Below, piece by piece: positions 49,179 to 58,389 of a stretch of 64,000 bases of DNA; position 1 is the first letter of the stretch, and every line of letters starts with the position of its first letter. The notes under the pieces are model-generated. The model saw only the letters and a list, made by a program, of their open reading frames with translations. It had not been told where the DNA came from and did not search any database. This stretch comes from Xylanibacter ruminicola (GTDB lineage: Bacteria > Bacteroidota > Bacteroidia > Bacteroidales > Bacteroidaceae), in assembly GCA_015060625.1 (NCBI GenBank), contig SUYC01000003.1, positions 1 to 64,000 on the forward strand, given 5' to 3'. The translations under genes were made by a program, and so were the position numbers.

Positions 49179-50216
49179 ATGACACTGAAGTATCTCATAC
49201 AGAAAGAATTTCTGCAGATACGCCGCAATGCGTTTCTGCCCAAACTCATTGTCATGTTCCCGATTGTCATCATGTGCGTGATGCCGTGGGTGATGCAGAT
49301 GGAAGTGAAGAACATCGTGGTGGATGTGGTTGACATCGACCACACTATGGAGTCGCAGCGGGTAGTACAGCAAATTGCTGCCTCTAACTACTTTATTTTC
49401 GGTGGACAGAAGGCTACCTATGCTGAGGCGATGAAGGATATCGAGAAGGGTAGGGCTGATGTTATTCTAGAGATTCGCGATGGCCAGTATCTCATCGCAG
49501 CCAATGCCGTCAACGGCACCAAGGGGTCAATGGGCAGCGCCTATCTCTCGCAGATAGTCAGTGCTCCTGTTTCAACGTTCTCAGCAGCTTCTGTGCTAAC
49601 GCTCTACAATAAGCAGCAGAACTACAAACTCTTCATGATTCCCGCGCTGTTTGCTATTGTGATGATGCTGATGACGGGTTTCCTGCCCACACTCAACATC
49701 GTTGGCGAGAAAGAGGCTGGCACCATCGAACAGATCAACGTCACACCCGTCTCCAAGTGGTCGTTCATCCTCGCCAAGCTCATCCCCTATTGGCTCATCG
49801 CGCTGTTTGTCATCACCGTGTGCCTGCTGTTGGCGTGGCTTGTCTATGGCATCACACCAACCGGTCCTGTGTGGCTCATCTACGTGCTTGCCATGTTACT
49901 GGCGCTGTTCTTCTCTTCGTTCGGACTCATCGTGTCCAACCACTCTGACACCATGCAGCAGGCTATGTTCGTCATGTGGTTCTTTGTGGTGAGCATCATG
50001 CTGCTTTCAGGACTTTTCACCCCAACGCGCTCCATGCCCCAGTGGGCTTATCTGACCACCTACGTCAACCCCATGCATTACTTCATCGAAGCCATCCGTA
50101 CCGTCTTTATCCGCGGTGGAGGCTTGCACGAAACGGCCCACCAGGTCTTAGCTCTTGCAGGCATCGGTACGCTGATGGGCTGTTGGGCAGTACAGAGCTA
50201 TAAAAAGAATAGCTAA
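49179..50216 (+). CDS. ABC-2 type permease (second of two)
   Basis: A 345-residue paralogue of the preceding gene with the same layout: N-terminal segment (FLPKLIVMFPIVIMCVMPWV), periplasmic domain with VVDVVDIDHTMESQRVVQQI, and a C-terminal membrane domain (FMIPALFAIVMMLMTGFL, FSSFGLIVSN, YVNPMHYFIEAIRTVF). The cytoplasmic ECKEAGTIEQI-type loop (GEKEAGTIEQINVTPVS) contacts the ATPase. It lies 20 bp after the first permease; the spacer is the AATTGAAAAATTGAA microrepeat. It is the last gene of the exporter operon. Confidence 0.92.
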   Translation: MTLKYLIQKEFLQIRRNAFLPKLIVMFPIVIMCVMPWVMQMEVKNIVVDVVDIDHTMESQRVVQQIAASNYFIFGGQKATYAEAMKDIEKGRADVILEIRDGQYLIAANAVNGTKGSMGSAYLSQIVSAPVSTFSAASVLTLYNKQQNYKLFMIPALFAIVMMLMTGFLPTLNIVGEKEAGTIEQINVTPVSKWSFILAKLIPYWLIALFVITVCLLLAWLVYGITPTGPVWLIYVLAMLLALFFSSFGLIVSNHSDTMQQAMFVMWFFVVSIMLLSGLFTPTRSMPQWAYLTTYVNPMHYFIEAIRTVFIRGGGLHETAHQVLALAGIGTLMGCWAVQSYKKNS

Positions 50217-50237
50217 GTGCTTTCTGTAGATACTGTG

Positions 50238-51116
50238 CTAGCTGTTTCTGAATGCTGCGGGTGTTGTGCCGAAGTGGTCTTTGACGTATTTGCCGAAGAA
50301 CGAAGGGTTGGGGAATCCTAGCTTGTTGCTAATCTGTTTGATGCTTAAGTCGGTTTGTTTCAGATAGTAGCGTATATCCTCTAATACATGTTCGGTAATC
50401 CACTCATTGGCAGTTTTTCCTGAGTTCTTTTTGCAGATGGTGGTCAGGTATTTGGGCGAGATGCAGAGATCGTTGGCATAAGCCTCTACTGTGCGATGCT
50501 TCACTTCGGTAGAGTGCAGTAAATCCAGAAACCGCTGAAAATGGCTGTCGCTGGGATGTGTCTCGCGATTGTCGGCCGATAGCATCCACTTCATAGCACC
50601 ACACAGTCCAAGAATGGCCGAGCAGATGAGTGCCTGGATGATATCTGAACGATAGGGATTCTCCTTGCCTCGTTCGATGGCCAGAGTGAGCATGTCGTAG
50701 AAGTGGGTGTAGAAGAGAATTTCGTTTTCATCCATTGTAACTACATGATGGCGATAGATATACATCATGTCGTTCCAGATGCTGATTTTCTCGCGCAAGA
50801 AGCTACGCAGTAAGCGATTGGTGAGAAACAAACCTTTAAGGTCGAAGTCGGGACTTATCATCACATCGGTAACCGTTACGTTCTGCGGTATGATGGCCAC
50901 CTGATTTTTGTGTAGTTCCATCTGAATGCCGTTCATCTGTGCCTGCACCTTGCCGTTCGTACAGATAACAATGGCGTTCATGGTTACATGCGCGCTGCTT
51001 AACTCGGTGAACTTCTGGATACTGTCCACAATGACTATTTCATTATCCGAATAGCCAATTTGAATGTCCTCATTATTGGCCAATGATTGAATTGTAATCT
51101 CCTCTTGCTGTTTCAT
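50238..51116 (-). CDS. AraC-family transcriptional regulator
   Basis: A 292-residue regulator: N-terminal effector half (SSAHVTMNAIVICTNGKVQA, KNQVAIIPQNVTVTDVMIS) and C-terminal double helix-turn-helix with ANDLCISPKYLTTICKKNSG, IKQISNKLGFPNPSFFGKYV and the terminal FGTTPAAFRNS. The start at 51116 replaces a longer frame from 51143. The -7 box is 5 bases before the ATG, so its mRNA should be leaderless. It is divergent from the RND operon at 51274, and two GGTGkTTAAAATGrTG direct repeats lie between, making it the likely regulator of that operon. Confidence 0.92.
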   Translation of the reverse strand: MKQQEEITIQSLANNEDIQIGYSDNEIVIVDSIQKFTELSSAHVTMNAIVICTNGKVQAQMNGIQMELHKNQVAIIPQNVTVTDVMISPDFDLKGLFLTNRLLRSFLREKISIWNDMMYIYRHHVVTMDENEILFYTHFYDMLTLAIERGKENPYRSDIIQALICSAILGLCGAMKWMLSADNRETHPSDSHFQRFLDLLHSTEVKHRTVEAYANDLCISPKYLTTICKKNSGKTANEWITEHVLEDIRYYLKQTDLSIKQISNKLGFPNPSFFGKYVKDHFGTTPAAFRNS

Positions 51117-51120
51117 GTGG

Positions 51121-51128
51121 CAAAAATA
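51121..51128 (-). promoter_or_regulatory. Promoter -7 box for the AraC regulator
   Basis: TATTTTTG on the minus strand, 4 bases before the ATG at 51116. Confidence 0.6.
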
Positions 51129-51147
51129 GTCAAAAAAACTCATATAT

Positions 51148-51203
51148 GGTGTTTAAAATGGTGTTTTTTATGTTTGATTTGGGATGTGGTGGTTAAAATG
51201 ATG
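51148..51203. promoter_or_regulatory. Candidate AraC operator: two direct repeats 40 bp apart
   Basis: GGTGTTTAAAATGGTG (51148-51163) and GGTGGTTAAAATGATG (51188-51203) differ at two positions. A weaker copy, GGTGAAAATG, lies at 51212-51221. They sit between the divergent promoters of the AraC and RND genes. Direct repeats on one face of DNA suit AraC-family proteins. Confidence 0.6.
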
Positions 51204-51247
51204 ATAAATGAGGTGAAAATGAACATTGGGGATGGTTGATTTTGCAC

Positions 51248-51255
51248 TACCTTTG
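51248..51255 (+). promoter_or_regulatory. Promoter -7 box for the RND operon
   Basis: TACCTTTG, 18 bases before the ATG at 51274. Confidence 0.65.
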
Positions 51256-51273
51256 CACCCAAAAATATTACAA

Positions 51274-52302
51274 ATGGTTATGAAGAATAGTATGATGATG
51301 CTGCTTGTGCTGATGATGGTGAGCAGCTGTACAAACAAAACGGAACAGAAAGCGAAAGCACCTATCCGAGTGACAACCGAAGTGGTATCTACTGCCATGA
51401 ACACAAATAGTCAGACGTATGTGGGTATGATTGAAGAATGTGAGGCCACTGCTGTTAGTTTTACAGGCATGGGTGTGGTGAAGCGTGTGCTGGTGAATGA
51501 GGGACAGACTGTGAGTCGCGGTCAGTTGATAGCTGAGATGGACGACACGCAAGCGCGTAACCTTCTAAGTGGTGCCGAGGCTCAGATGACCCAGGCCAAC
51601 GATGCATTGGCGCGTTACAAGATGCTGCACGATAATGGCTCGCTACCCGAGGTGCAGTGGGTTGAGATACAGAGCAAGGTGGCTCAGGCCAAGTCGCAGT
51701 TGGAAGTGGCAAAGAAAAATCTGGCCGACTGCCGACTAGTGGCTCCCGTGAGTGGTATCGTGGGCAAACGCTTGATTGGTGCCGGCGAAACGGCTATGCC
51801 TTCGCAGGCAGTGGTTAGTGTACTTGACATATCTACAGTAAAAGTCAAGGTGGCTATTCCCGAAGCAGAGATCAGTGGTATTAGCGCCGTCACTCCTTCG
51901 GTTATTAAGGTCGAGGCTGTAAATGGCAGTTTCGGTGGTGGTAAGATAGAAAAAGGTGTGCAGGCCGATGCGTTAACACATACATACGATATCCGCATCC
52001 ATGTGGCTAACAACCATCGTCGGTTGTTGCCAGGTATGGTGGCATCAGTTATCTTTGGCAGTCGTCAGCATGCAAACGAAAACACAAAACTTTCGGTGCC
52101 TGTTACGGCCGTACAGCGTAAGGCAGATGGCAGTTTGTTTGTATGGACTGTTGCCCCCGACAGTACAGCGCACCGTACAGTTGTGACCACAGGCGAGACC
52201 ATGGGCAATCGCATCGTGGTGGCCAATGGCATCAGCGATGGCCATCGTGTGGTAACCGATGGTTATCAGAAACTCAGCGAAAACACCAAGGTGGTATTTT
52301 AA
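51274..52302 (+). CDS. RND efflux adaptor lipoprotein (HlyD/AcrA-type)
   Basis: A 342-residue periplasmic adaptor of an RND pump. The lipobox is MMVSSC (Cys near residue 18). The lipoyl half-motifs are VVKRVLVNEGQTVSRGQLIAE and CRLVAPVSGIVGKRLI, with a coiled-coil hairpin of helices between (LSGAEAQMTQANDALARYK), then beta-barrel and membrane-proximal domains. The start at 51274 (alternatively ATG 51280) replaces a frame from 51226 because the -7 box lies inside that one. It is followed 12 bp later by the RND permease, so the two are co-transcribed. Confidence 0.93.
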   Translation: MVMKNSMMMLLVLMMVSSCTNKTEQKAKAPIRVTTEVVSTAMNTNSQTYVGMIEECEATAVSFTGMGVVKRVLVNEGQTVSRGQLIAEMDDTQARNLLSGAEAQMTQANDALARYKMLHDNGSLPEVQWVEIQSKVAQAKSQLEVAKKNLADCRLVAPVSGIVGKRLIGAGETAMPSQAVVSVLDISTVKVKVAIPEAEISGISAVTPSVIKVEAVNGSFGGGKIEKGVQADALTHTYDIRIHVANNHRRLLPGMVASVIFGSRQHANENTKLSVPVTAVQRKADGSLFVWTVAPDSTAHRTVVTTGETMGNRIVVANGISDGHRVVTDGYQKLSENTKVVF

Positions 52303-52314
52303 TTCCGATTGATC

Positions 52315-55300
52315 ATGATGAAGAACGTTAATTGGCTCCGATGGCCATTGGAGCATTACTCGATATCCTTGCTTATCGTAGGCATTCTGTTTGTGATGGG
52401 CATCTATGGCATGTATATCATGCCGAAAGACGAATTCCCCCATGCCACCATCCGTCAGGGCGTGGTTGTGGCTGTATATCCTGGTGCCACCAGCGAGGAG
52501 GTTGAACAGCAGGTGGCTCGTCCGTTGGAGCGTTACCTCTTTACCTATGGCGAGGTGAACCGTGTAAAGACCACCACACAGAGTCAGAATGGCATGTGTA
52601 TCGTGATGGTGAAACTGAACGATGATGTGAACAACAAGGACGAGGTGTGGAGCAAAATCAAACACGGACTGAATGGCTTTAAGGCCCAATTGCCAAGTGG
52701 CGTGCTGGCTATCGTTGTTAACGATGACTTTGGTAACACTTCGGCTTTGCTTATTGCCATTGAGAGCGACCAGCGCAGCTATCGCGAACTGAAACAGTAT
52801 AGCGACGAACTGAGCGATCGCTTGCGCCGCATCCCATCGGTGGCAAATGTGAAACTGTTTGGCGAGCAGAAGGAGCAGATATCGCTTTATGTCGATCGTC
52901 AGCGCCTGCAGGCCTATGGTATCGGTCAGCAGATGCTTTTCTCACGCTTGCAGGCACAAGGTATTACCACGATGAGCGGTGCCATCAGCGACGACGATCA
53001 GCAGATACCTATTCATGTTGAAGCTCAGGAAACCAGCGAGGAGGAGATTGCCAACCAGATTATCTTCTCCGACCCAGTTACGGGCAAAGTTGCACGTGTG
53101 CGTGATGTGGCTCGTGTGGTGCGTGAATATGAGCCAAATTCGAGCCGTATCGAGCAGGATGGTCATCCTTGTGTGCTCCTCTCGATGGAGATGACACCTG
53201 GCAACAATGTGGTGCAGTACGGACAGCAGGTGGATCGGGTGTTGGACGAATTCCGCCAGAACGAACTGCCCGATGATGTGAAGGTGACTCGTATTGCCGA
53301 CAAGCCCAAAGTGGTCGCACTGAGTGTGAGCGATTTTCTGCGCGACCTGCTTATATCTATGGCCATCATTATTTTGGTAATGATGGTGCTGTTTCCCCTG
53401 CGTTCGGCTATCGTATCTGCCATCACCATCCCCTTGAGTACTTTCGTCAGCGTGGCCATTATGTATATGATGGGTATCGAGCTCAATATTGTAACGTTGG
53501 CGGCACTGATTGTGGTGTTGGGAATGATTGTGGATAACTCGATAGTGGTGATTGATGGCTATCTGGAGTACTTAGGTAAGGGCTTTAAGCCTCACGATGC
53601 CGCTATCGAGTCGGCTCGTCAGTACTTCATGCCTATGTTCTTAGCCACCATCTGTATCTGTGCCATCTTCTATCCGTTTTTGCTTACGATGAAGGGCATG
53701 TTCCACGATGCTTTGGAGGATTTCCCCGTTACGATAACCATCAACCTCATGGTGTCGTTGGTGCTGGCTGTAACGGTTATTCCGTTCTTGGAAACACGCA
53801 TTATCAAGCCCGGCAAGGTGAGTACCGATGGTAATCAGATAACCAAATGGGTGCAGCGTACTTACAATCAGGTGCTTGATTGGACCTTTGCACATCCATG
53901 GCTGACGATAGGTAGTGGCGTTGGTGTCATTCTGCTGTCGTCGCTGATTGCTCCCACACTGAAGATACGTTTGTTCCCCTATGCCGACCGCGACCAATTT
54001 GCGGTAGAAATTTTCTTACCTGAAGGCAAAGGTCAGGCCGAGACCGAGGTGATAGCCGACTCGGTACGCCATGTTTTGGCCACCGACGAACGCATCACGG
54101 GCATCACAGGCTTTATTGGCTGTTCGTCGCCACGATTCATGGATGCCTATGCTCCCCAGATGGCCGGGGCCAACTATGCGCAGTTTATTGTCAACACCAA
54201 GAGTAATGATGCCACGCTGGATCTCTTAGCCGAGTATCAGCCACAGTTAAGCGAGGCGTTCCCCAATGCTTATGTCAAGTTTAAGCGCTTAGACTATCTC
54301 GAAGTTCCCGAACTGGAGTATCGCTTCTACGGCGATAACCTCGATTCGCTGCATGTGGTGGCCGAGCGACTGATGGAACGCATGCGCCAGATGCCCGAAT
54401 TGGAGTGGGTGCATACCGACTATCTGGAGCCGTATCCTATCATCAATGTCGAACTCGACCCTGTTACTTCGGCACAGTTGGGCATTACCCGCACCACAGC
54501 CCAATTGGCACTGAGTGCCACATCATCCGATCTGCGTGTCGGACAGGTTTGGGAGGATAACTACGAATTACCTGTCGTCGTGAAGGACGATGCTGATATG
54601 ACCTTCTCGGAAGTGGCCAACCTGGGTATCGCATCACCGGTATCGATGGTGTCTGGAGGGCTGCACAGCACCAATTCAACGGTGCCTCTGCGGCAGATTG
54701 CCAAGGTGCAGCCCCAGTGGAGCGAGAGTCGCATCATGCATCGTGGTGGTGAGCGCTGTATCACGGTGACGGCCCAGTTTGCCCAGGGTGTCTATACCGC
54801 TCCTGTTGAAAAGGAGATAGCCCGCATCATGCAGGAGGATATCCAATTGCCGCAAGGCGTACGCTCTGAGGTGGGCGGCGAGATAGAATATGGCGATGAG
54901 GCTATGCCGCAGATTATAGGTGGCATTACCATTGCAATGATCATCGTGTTCTTCTTTCTGTTGTTCAATTTCAAGAAGTATGGTGTAACCACTGTCTGTA
55001 TGGTTGCGCTGGCTCTGATGATTCCTGGTGCCCTGATAGGTCTTGGATTGATGAATCGTGCCTTGGGACTTACCTCTATCTTTGGACTCATCACGCTGAT
55101 GGGTATGATTATGCGTAACGAGATTCTGATTTTCGAGCATGCCATCGACCTGATTAAGAAATATGTGGCAGAACATGGCGACTGGACGGTGGACCGCAAG
55201 GCATATAACAGCGCCGTCCGTCAGGCCGCCTACGAGGCAGGCAAGCGTCGCATGGTGCCAATCTTCCTCACCACAGCCACTACGGCTGTTGGCGTGGTGC

Positions 55301-55428
55301 CGATGATTATTGCCCAGTCATCATTCTGGATGCCTGTGGGTGTCACTATCTTTGCTGGCGGTATTGGTTCGCTCATCATGGTGGTAACCATGCTTCCCGT
55401 CATTTATTGGAAGGTTTCGACTAAGTGA
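52315..55428 (+). CDS. RND-family efflux permease
   Basis: A 1037-residue inner-membrane proton-driven efflux pump of the AcrB type with 12 transmembrane segments. The first segment (EHYSISLLIVGILFVMGIYGM) is followed by the porter domain (PGATSEEVEQQVARPLE), the membrane core with VLGMIVDNSIVVIDGYLE (the TM4 proton-relay Asp), and repeated halves up to GLITLMGMIMRNEILIFEHAI. The exact subfamily (HAE1-like multidrug or heavy-metal) is not settled; the short N-terminal first helix resembles HAE-type pumps of Bacteroidetes. The adaptor is 12 bp upstream and the outer-membrane channel gene 72 bp downstream. Confidence 0.94.
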   Translation: MMKNVNWLRWPLEHYSISLLIVGILFVMGIYGMYIMPKDEFPHATIRQGVVVAVYPGATSEEVEQQVARPLERYLFTYGEVNRVKTTTQSQNGMCIVMVKLNDDVNNKDEVWSKIKHGLNGFKAQLPSGVLAIVVNDDFGNTSALLIAIESDQRSYRELKQYSDELSDRLRRIPSVANVKLFGEQKEQISLYVDRQRLQAYGIGQQMLFSRLQAQGITTMSGAISDDDQQIPIHVEAQETSEEEIANQIIFSDPVTGKVARVRDVARVVREYEPNSSRIEQDGHPCVLLSMEMTPGNNVVQYGQQVDRVLDEFRQNELPDDVKVTRIADKPKVVALSVSDFLRDLLISMAIIILVMMVLFPLRSAIVSAITIPLSTFVSVAIMYMMGIELNIVTLAALIVVLGMIVDNSIVVIDGYLEYLGKGFKPHDAAIESARQYFMPMFLATICICAIFYPFLLTMKGMFHDALEDFPVTITINLMVSLVLAVTVIPFLETRIIKPGKVSTDGNQITKWVQRTYNQVLDWTFAHPWLTIGSGVGVILLSSLIAPTLKIRLFPYADRDQFAVEIFLPEGKGQAETEVIADSVRHVLATDERITGITGFIGCSSPRFMDAYAPQMAGANYAQFIVNTKSNDATLDLLAEYQPQLSEAFPNAYVKFKRLDYLEVPELEYRFYGDNLDSLHVVAERLMERMRQMPELEWVHTDYLEPYPIINVELDPVTSAQLGITRTTAQLALSATSSDLRVGQVWEDNYELPVVVKDDADMTFSEVANLGIASPVSMVSGGLHSTNSTVPLRQIAKVQPQWSESRIMHRGGERCITVTAQFAQGVYTAPVEKEIARIMQEDIQLPQGVRSEVGGEIEYGDEAMPQIIGGITIAMIIVFFFLLFNFKKYGVTTVCMVALALMIPGALIGLGLMNRALGLTSIFGLITLMGMIMRNEILIFEHAIDLIKKYVAEHGDWTVDRKAYNSAVRQAAYEAGKRRMVPIFLTTATTAVGVVPMIIAQSSFWMPVGVTIFAGGIGSLIMVVTMLPVIYWKVSTK

Positions 55429-55453
55429 GAGAAGTAAGAGCTTGCTCTCACTT
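55423..55453 (+). terminator. Intercistronic hairpin after the RND permease
   Basis: AAGTGAGAG (55423-55431, over the stop codon) pairs perfectly with CTCTCACTT (55445-55453). There is no T-run, so it may tune relative expression of the downstream TolC gene rather than terminate fully. Confidence 0.55.
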
Positions 55454-55500
55454 ACGAACGTGAGAAAGCTCAACGAAGTTAAAGTAAGTACTAAATAATT

Positions 55501-56829
55501 ATGAAAAAGATATTATCGCTGATAGCCTTGGGCTGTGCAATGTCGGCCTCGGCTCAAACTTATACATTAGAGCAGATAAAGGATTCTGCTTTGCGAAATA
55601 ATGTTGCCATCCACAGTGCCGAATACAGCGTTAAGGCTGCCCAGCAGCAGCGTAAGGAGGCATTCACCAAGTATTTCCCCAGTGTGAGTGGTACAGGCTT
55701 GTGGTATAATGCCAATAAGGGCATGGCGCAAACCACCATCAATCCATCAGAACTTATGTCGCCCGAATTGGGTGCCGCTTTGGCGCAGTCGCTACCTCAA
55801 GAGGCGCTGGCCGCCATGGGCAACCCCATCAGCATCTCGATGATGAAGAATGGTACCATTGGCTCGTTGATGGCTGTGCAACCAGTATTTGCTGGTGGAC
55901 AGATTGTCAATGGCAACAAACTGGCCAAGGTTGGCGAGGAGGTGAGCCGCTTACAGTTACAACTGTCGAAAAACGAAGTCGAGAAAACGGCTGAGCAATA
56001 CTTCTGGCAGTTGGTCTCACTACAGGAGAAGATGAAGACTGTTGAGGCCGTAGATACCCTGCTACGCGATATCTATAAAGATGTGGATGTGGCAGTGCGT
56101 GCAGGGGTGGCTATGCGAAACGATCTGTTGCAAGTACAACTGCGCCAGAACGATATTCAGAGTCAGCGCCTCAAGTTGCAGAACGGCATCTCCATCGTTC
56201 GTTTGTTGCTGTCGCAATACTGCGGTCTGCGCGACACGTCGTTCTGTATATCTTTTGATACTGCTGCCATTCCTCCTTCACCTTCAGGCGAGTGGGCTGG
56301 GGTGAGTATTCTGCCTGAATACCAACTTCTGCACAAGCAGGTAGAGGCTGCCAGTTTGCAGAAGAAACTGACTGTTGGTCAGAATCTGCCAACAGTGGCT
56401 GTGGGGGCAGGGTATAATTACCACAATCTGTTGGAAAACAACCACTCGTTTGCGATGGTGTTTGCCACCGTTAATGTGCCTATCAGCGATTGGTGGAGCG
56501 GCTCTCATGCCATCAAGCGCAAGAAGATAGAACATCAGAAAGCCGTTGAGCAGTTGGAAGACAATGCTCAGCTGCTCAAGATACGCATGCAGAATGCCTG
56601 GAATGGGGTAGAGGAGAGCTATCAGCAGTTGCAGCTGGCTCAGCGTAGCATCGAACAGGCCGACGAGAACCTGCGCCTGAACCGCAACTACTATCGTGCC
56701 GGCACCTCGAAAATGAGCGATTTGCTTGAGGCCCAGCTGCTCTATCAGCAATCGCTCGACAAACATACCGATGCTTTTGCCGCATATCAGAACAAAATCT
56801 TAGAGTATAAACAAGCTACAGGCCAGTAA
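55501..56829 (+). CDS. TolC-family outer-membrane efflux protein
   Basis: A 442-residue outer-membrane factor for the RND pump. The signal peptide ends MSASAQ. The first half begins YTLEQIKDSALRNNVAIHSA, and long helical coiled stretches (EAVDTLLRDIYKDVDVAVRAG, RSIEQADENLRLNRNYYRAGT) complete the barrel-tunnel fold. The internal IPPSPSGEWAG stretch is a Pro/Ser-rich loop between the halves. It is transcribed after the permease beyond a small hairpin; the metallophosphatase gene begins 17 bp later. Confidence 0.9.
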   Translation: MKKILSLIALGCAMSASAQTYTLEQIKDSALRNNVAIHSAEYSVKAAQQQRKEAFTKYFPSVSGTGLWYNANKGMAQTTINPSELMSPELGAALAQSLPQEALAAMGNPISISMMKNGTIGSLMAVQPVFAGGQIVNGNKLAKVGEEVSRLQLQLSKNEVEKTAEQYFWQLVSLQEKMKTVEAVDTLLRDIYKDVDVAVRAGVAMRNDLLQVQLRQNDIQSQRLKLQNGISIVRLLLSQYCGLRDTSFCISFDTAAIPPSPSGEWAGVSILPEYQLLHKQVEAASLQKKLTVGQNLPTVAVGAGYNYHNLLENNHSFAMVFATVNVPISDWWSGSHAIKRKKIEHQKAVEQLEDNAQLLKIRMQNAWNGVEESYQQLQLAQRSIEQADENLRLNRNYYRAGTSKMSDLLEAQLLYQQSLDKHTDAFAAYQNKILEYKQATGQ

Positions 56830-56846
56830 TTCATAGCAATAATTGT

Positions 56847-57662
56847 ATGTCAAATAGAAAAATAAAATTAATTGTATTTGCAGTTCTTTCTAACTGCTTG
56901 ATTACATCTTGCGAAGGTGCCTTCGATATTCATCCATACGATGTGAATATTAAAGGTGAAACGGGTATCAATGCCCGACAGATAGCTGCTATAGAGAAAC
57001 AGTTTACTAATAAAGATACCCTACGTGTGGCATTTATTAGTGATACGCACTTGTGGCTCTCTGATGCGCGCGATCAGGTGGCAGATGTGAATAAGCGCCA
57101 TGTAGATTTTGTGGTACATTGTGGCGATCTGACAGATACCAGTACCTCAAAGGAATTTGAGTGGTCGCGTGATATACTCTTAGACCTGAAAGTGCCGTTT
57201 GTGGCATTGATAGGTAATCACGATTTTCTGGGTACAGGCGATCAGGCCTATGAGGTGATGTATGGCCCGATGGATTTCTCTTTCATAGCGAGTCGCGTAA
57301 AATTTGTGTGTTTGAATACTAATGCTACCGAGTACGATTATCTGGCTGCTGTTCCTAACTTCGACTTTATGGAAGAAGAGATGGTGAAAAATACATCCCT
57401 TTTTGATCGTACCATTCTGGTGATGCATGCCCCTCCTTACAGCGATCAGTTTAATAATAATGTGTGCAAGGCTTTTCGCCGCTACCTTGATTTTTTCCCA
57501 GGATTGATGTTTTGTGTTTATGGGCATAATCACAGTGATGCTGTTAGCGATATCTATCACGATGGACTGATTTTCTATGGTATCGACTGTGCTCAGCATC
57601 GCAATTACAGAATATTTACCATTACTCCAGATGGCTATGAAGTGGAACACATTACTTATTAA
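56847..57662 (+). CDS. Metallophosphatase (calcineurin-like) lipoprotein
   Basis: A 271-residue lipoprotein (lipobox LITSC near residue 22) with a calcineurin-like phosphoesterase domain. Metal ligands are in FISDTHLW (DxH), HCGDLTD (GDxxD), IGNHDF (GNHD), MHAPPYS and VYGHNHSD (GHxH), so the di-metal centre is complete. Substrates could be phosphomonoesters, cyclic nucleotides or phospholipid headgroups; none can be picked. The gene follows the TolC gene by 17 bp and may be part of the RND operon. The following gene overlaps its 3' end. Confidence 0.9.
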   Translation: MSNRKIKLIVFAVLSNCLITSCEGAFDIHPYDVNIKGETGINARQIAAIEKQFTNKDTLRVAFISDTHLWLSDARDQVADVNKRHVDFVVHCGDLTDTSTSKEFEWSRDILLDLKVPFVALIGNHDFLGTGDQAYEVMYGPMDFSFIASRVKFVCLNTNATEYDYLAAVPNFDFMEEEMVKNTSLFDRTILVMHAPPYSDQFNNNVCKAFRRYLDFFPGLMFCVYGHNHSDAVSDIYHDGLIFYGIDCAQHRNYRIFTITPDGYEVEHITY

Positions 57663-58320
57663 TATGGCCTTGTTAGCGTGTAGTATTCACGCAAGCGCCG
57701 ATGATAGCATTAATGTGCAGCAAAACCTCCCCAATGTGTACGAACAGCACATGCAGCGTATGAAGAATAACTGGGCTTCGCTCATACCAACACATTTTTT
57801 GATTCAGAATGCTGGTAACATGGGGGTGTTTTCTGTCGGTTTAGGTTGGAGCTATGGAAAGCGCCACCAGTGGGAAACCGATTTGTTGTTTGGCTATATT
57901 CCCAAGCACGATTCTTCACGCGGTAAGCTGACATCTACCATTAAAGGCAATTACATTCCTTGGAGCATCTGTATGAATCCCCACGGTGATTGGACTACTA
58001 AGGGTAAATGGAACTTTGAACCTCTGACTACCAGTCTCTATATCAATACGGTTTATGGACATGAATTTTGGAAAACTCAACCAGGTCGTTATCCAGATAA
58101 GTATTACGAATTTATGTCTACCAAGTTTCGGTTGAATATTGCCATAGGGCAACGTTTAACTCTTGTCATTCCTAAGAATAAACGTCGTCTGCACAATCGA
58201 GTCTCGTTGTTCTACGAGGTGGGCACTTGCGACCTGTATGTGCGGTCTATGTTTCAAACCAACATACCTCTAAAAGATATTTTAGGCTTGTCAATTGGTT
58301 TGAAGTTTTACACGCAGTAA
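57637..58320 (+). CDS. Exported protein, probable outer-membrane or secreted beta-rich protein
   Basis: A 227-residue exported protein. The ATG at 57637 gives a good signal peptide (MKWNTLLINMALLACSIHASA) and overlaps the metallophosphatase by 26 bp; ATG 57631 and 57664 are alternatives. The mature part shows alternating aromatic/hydrophobic residues (NMGVFSVGLGWSYGKRHQWETDLLFGYI) and ends with ILGLSIGLKFYTQ, a terminal aromatic suggestive of an outer-membrane barrel. No family is recognised. The overlap suggests coupled translation with the metallophosphatase. Confidence 0.78.
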   Translation: MKWNTLLINMALLACSIHASADDSINVQQNLPNVYEQHMQRMKNNWASLIPTHFLIQNAGNMGVFSVGLGWSYGKRHQWETDLLFGYIPKHDSSRGKLTSTIKGNYIPWSICMNPHGDWTTKGKWNFEPLTTSLYINTVYGHEFWKTQPGRYPDKYYEFMSTKFRLNIAIGQRLTLVIPKNKRRLHNRVSLFYEVGTCDLYVRSMFQTNIPLKDILGLSIGLKFYTQ

Positions 58321-58335
58321 ACTATTTTACGCAAA

Positions 58336-58370
58336 AAATCCCAAAGCGGTACTATTCCGCCTTGGGATTT
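58336..58370. terminator. Bidirectional terminator
   Basis: AAATCCCAAAGCGG (58336-58349) pairs with CCGCCTTGGGATTT (58357-58370) with one mismatch, between convergent genes. Confidence 0.82.
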
Positions 58371-58389
58371 GATATTTATGGGAATGTCG

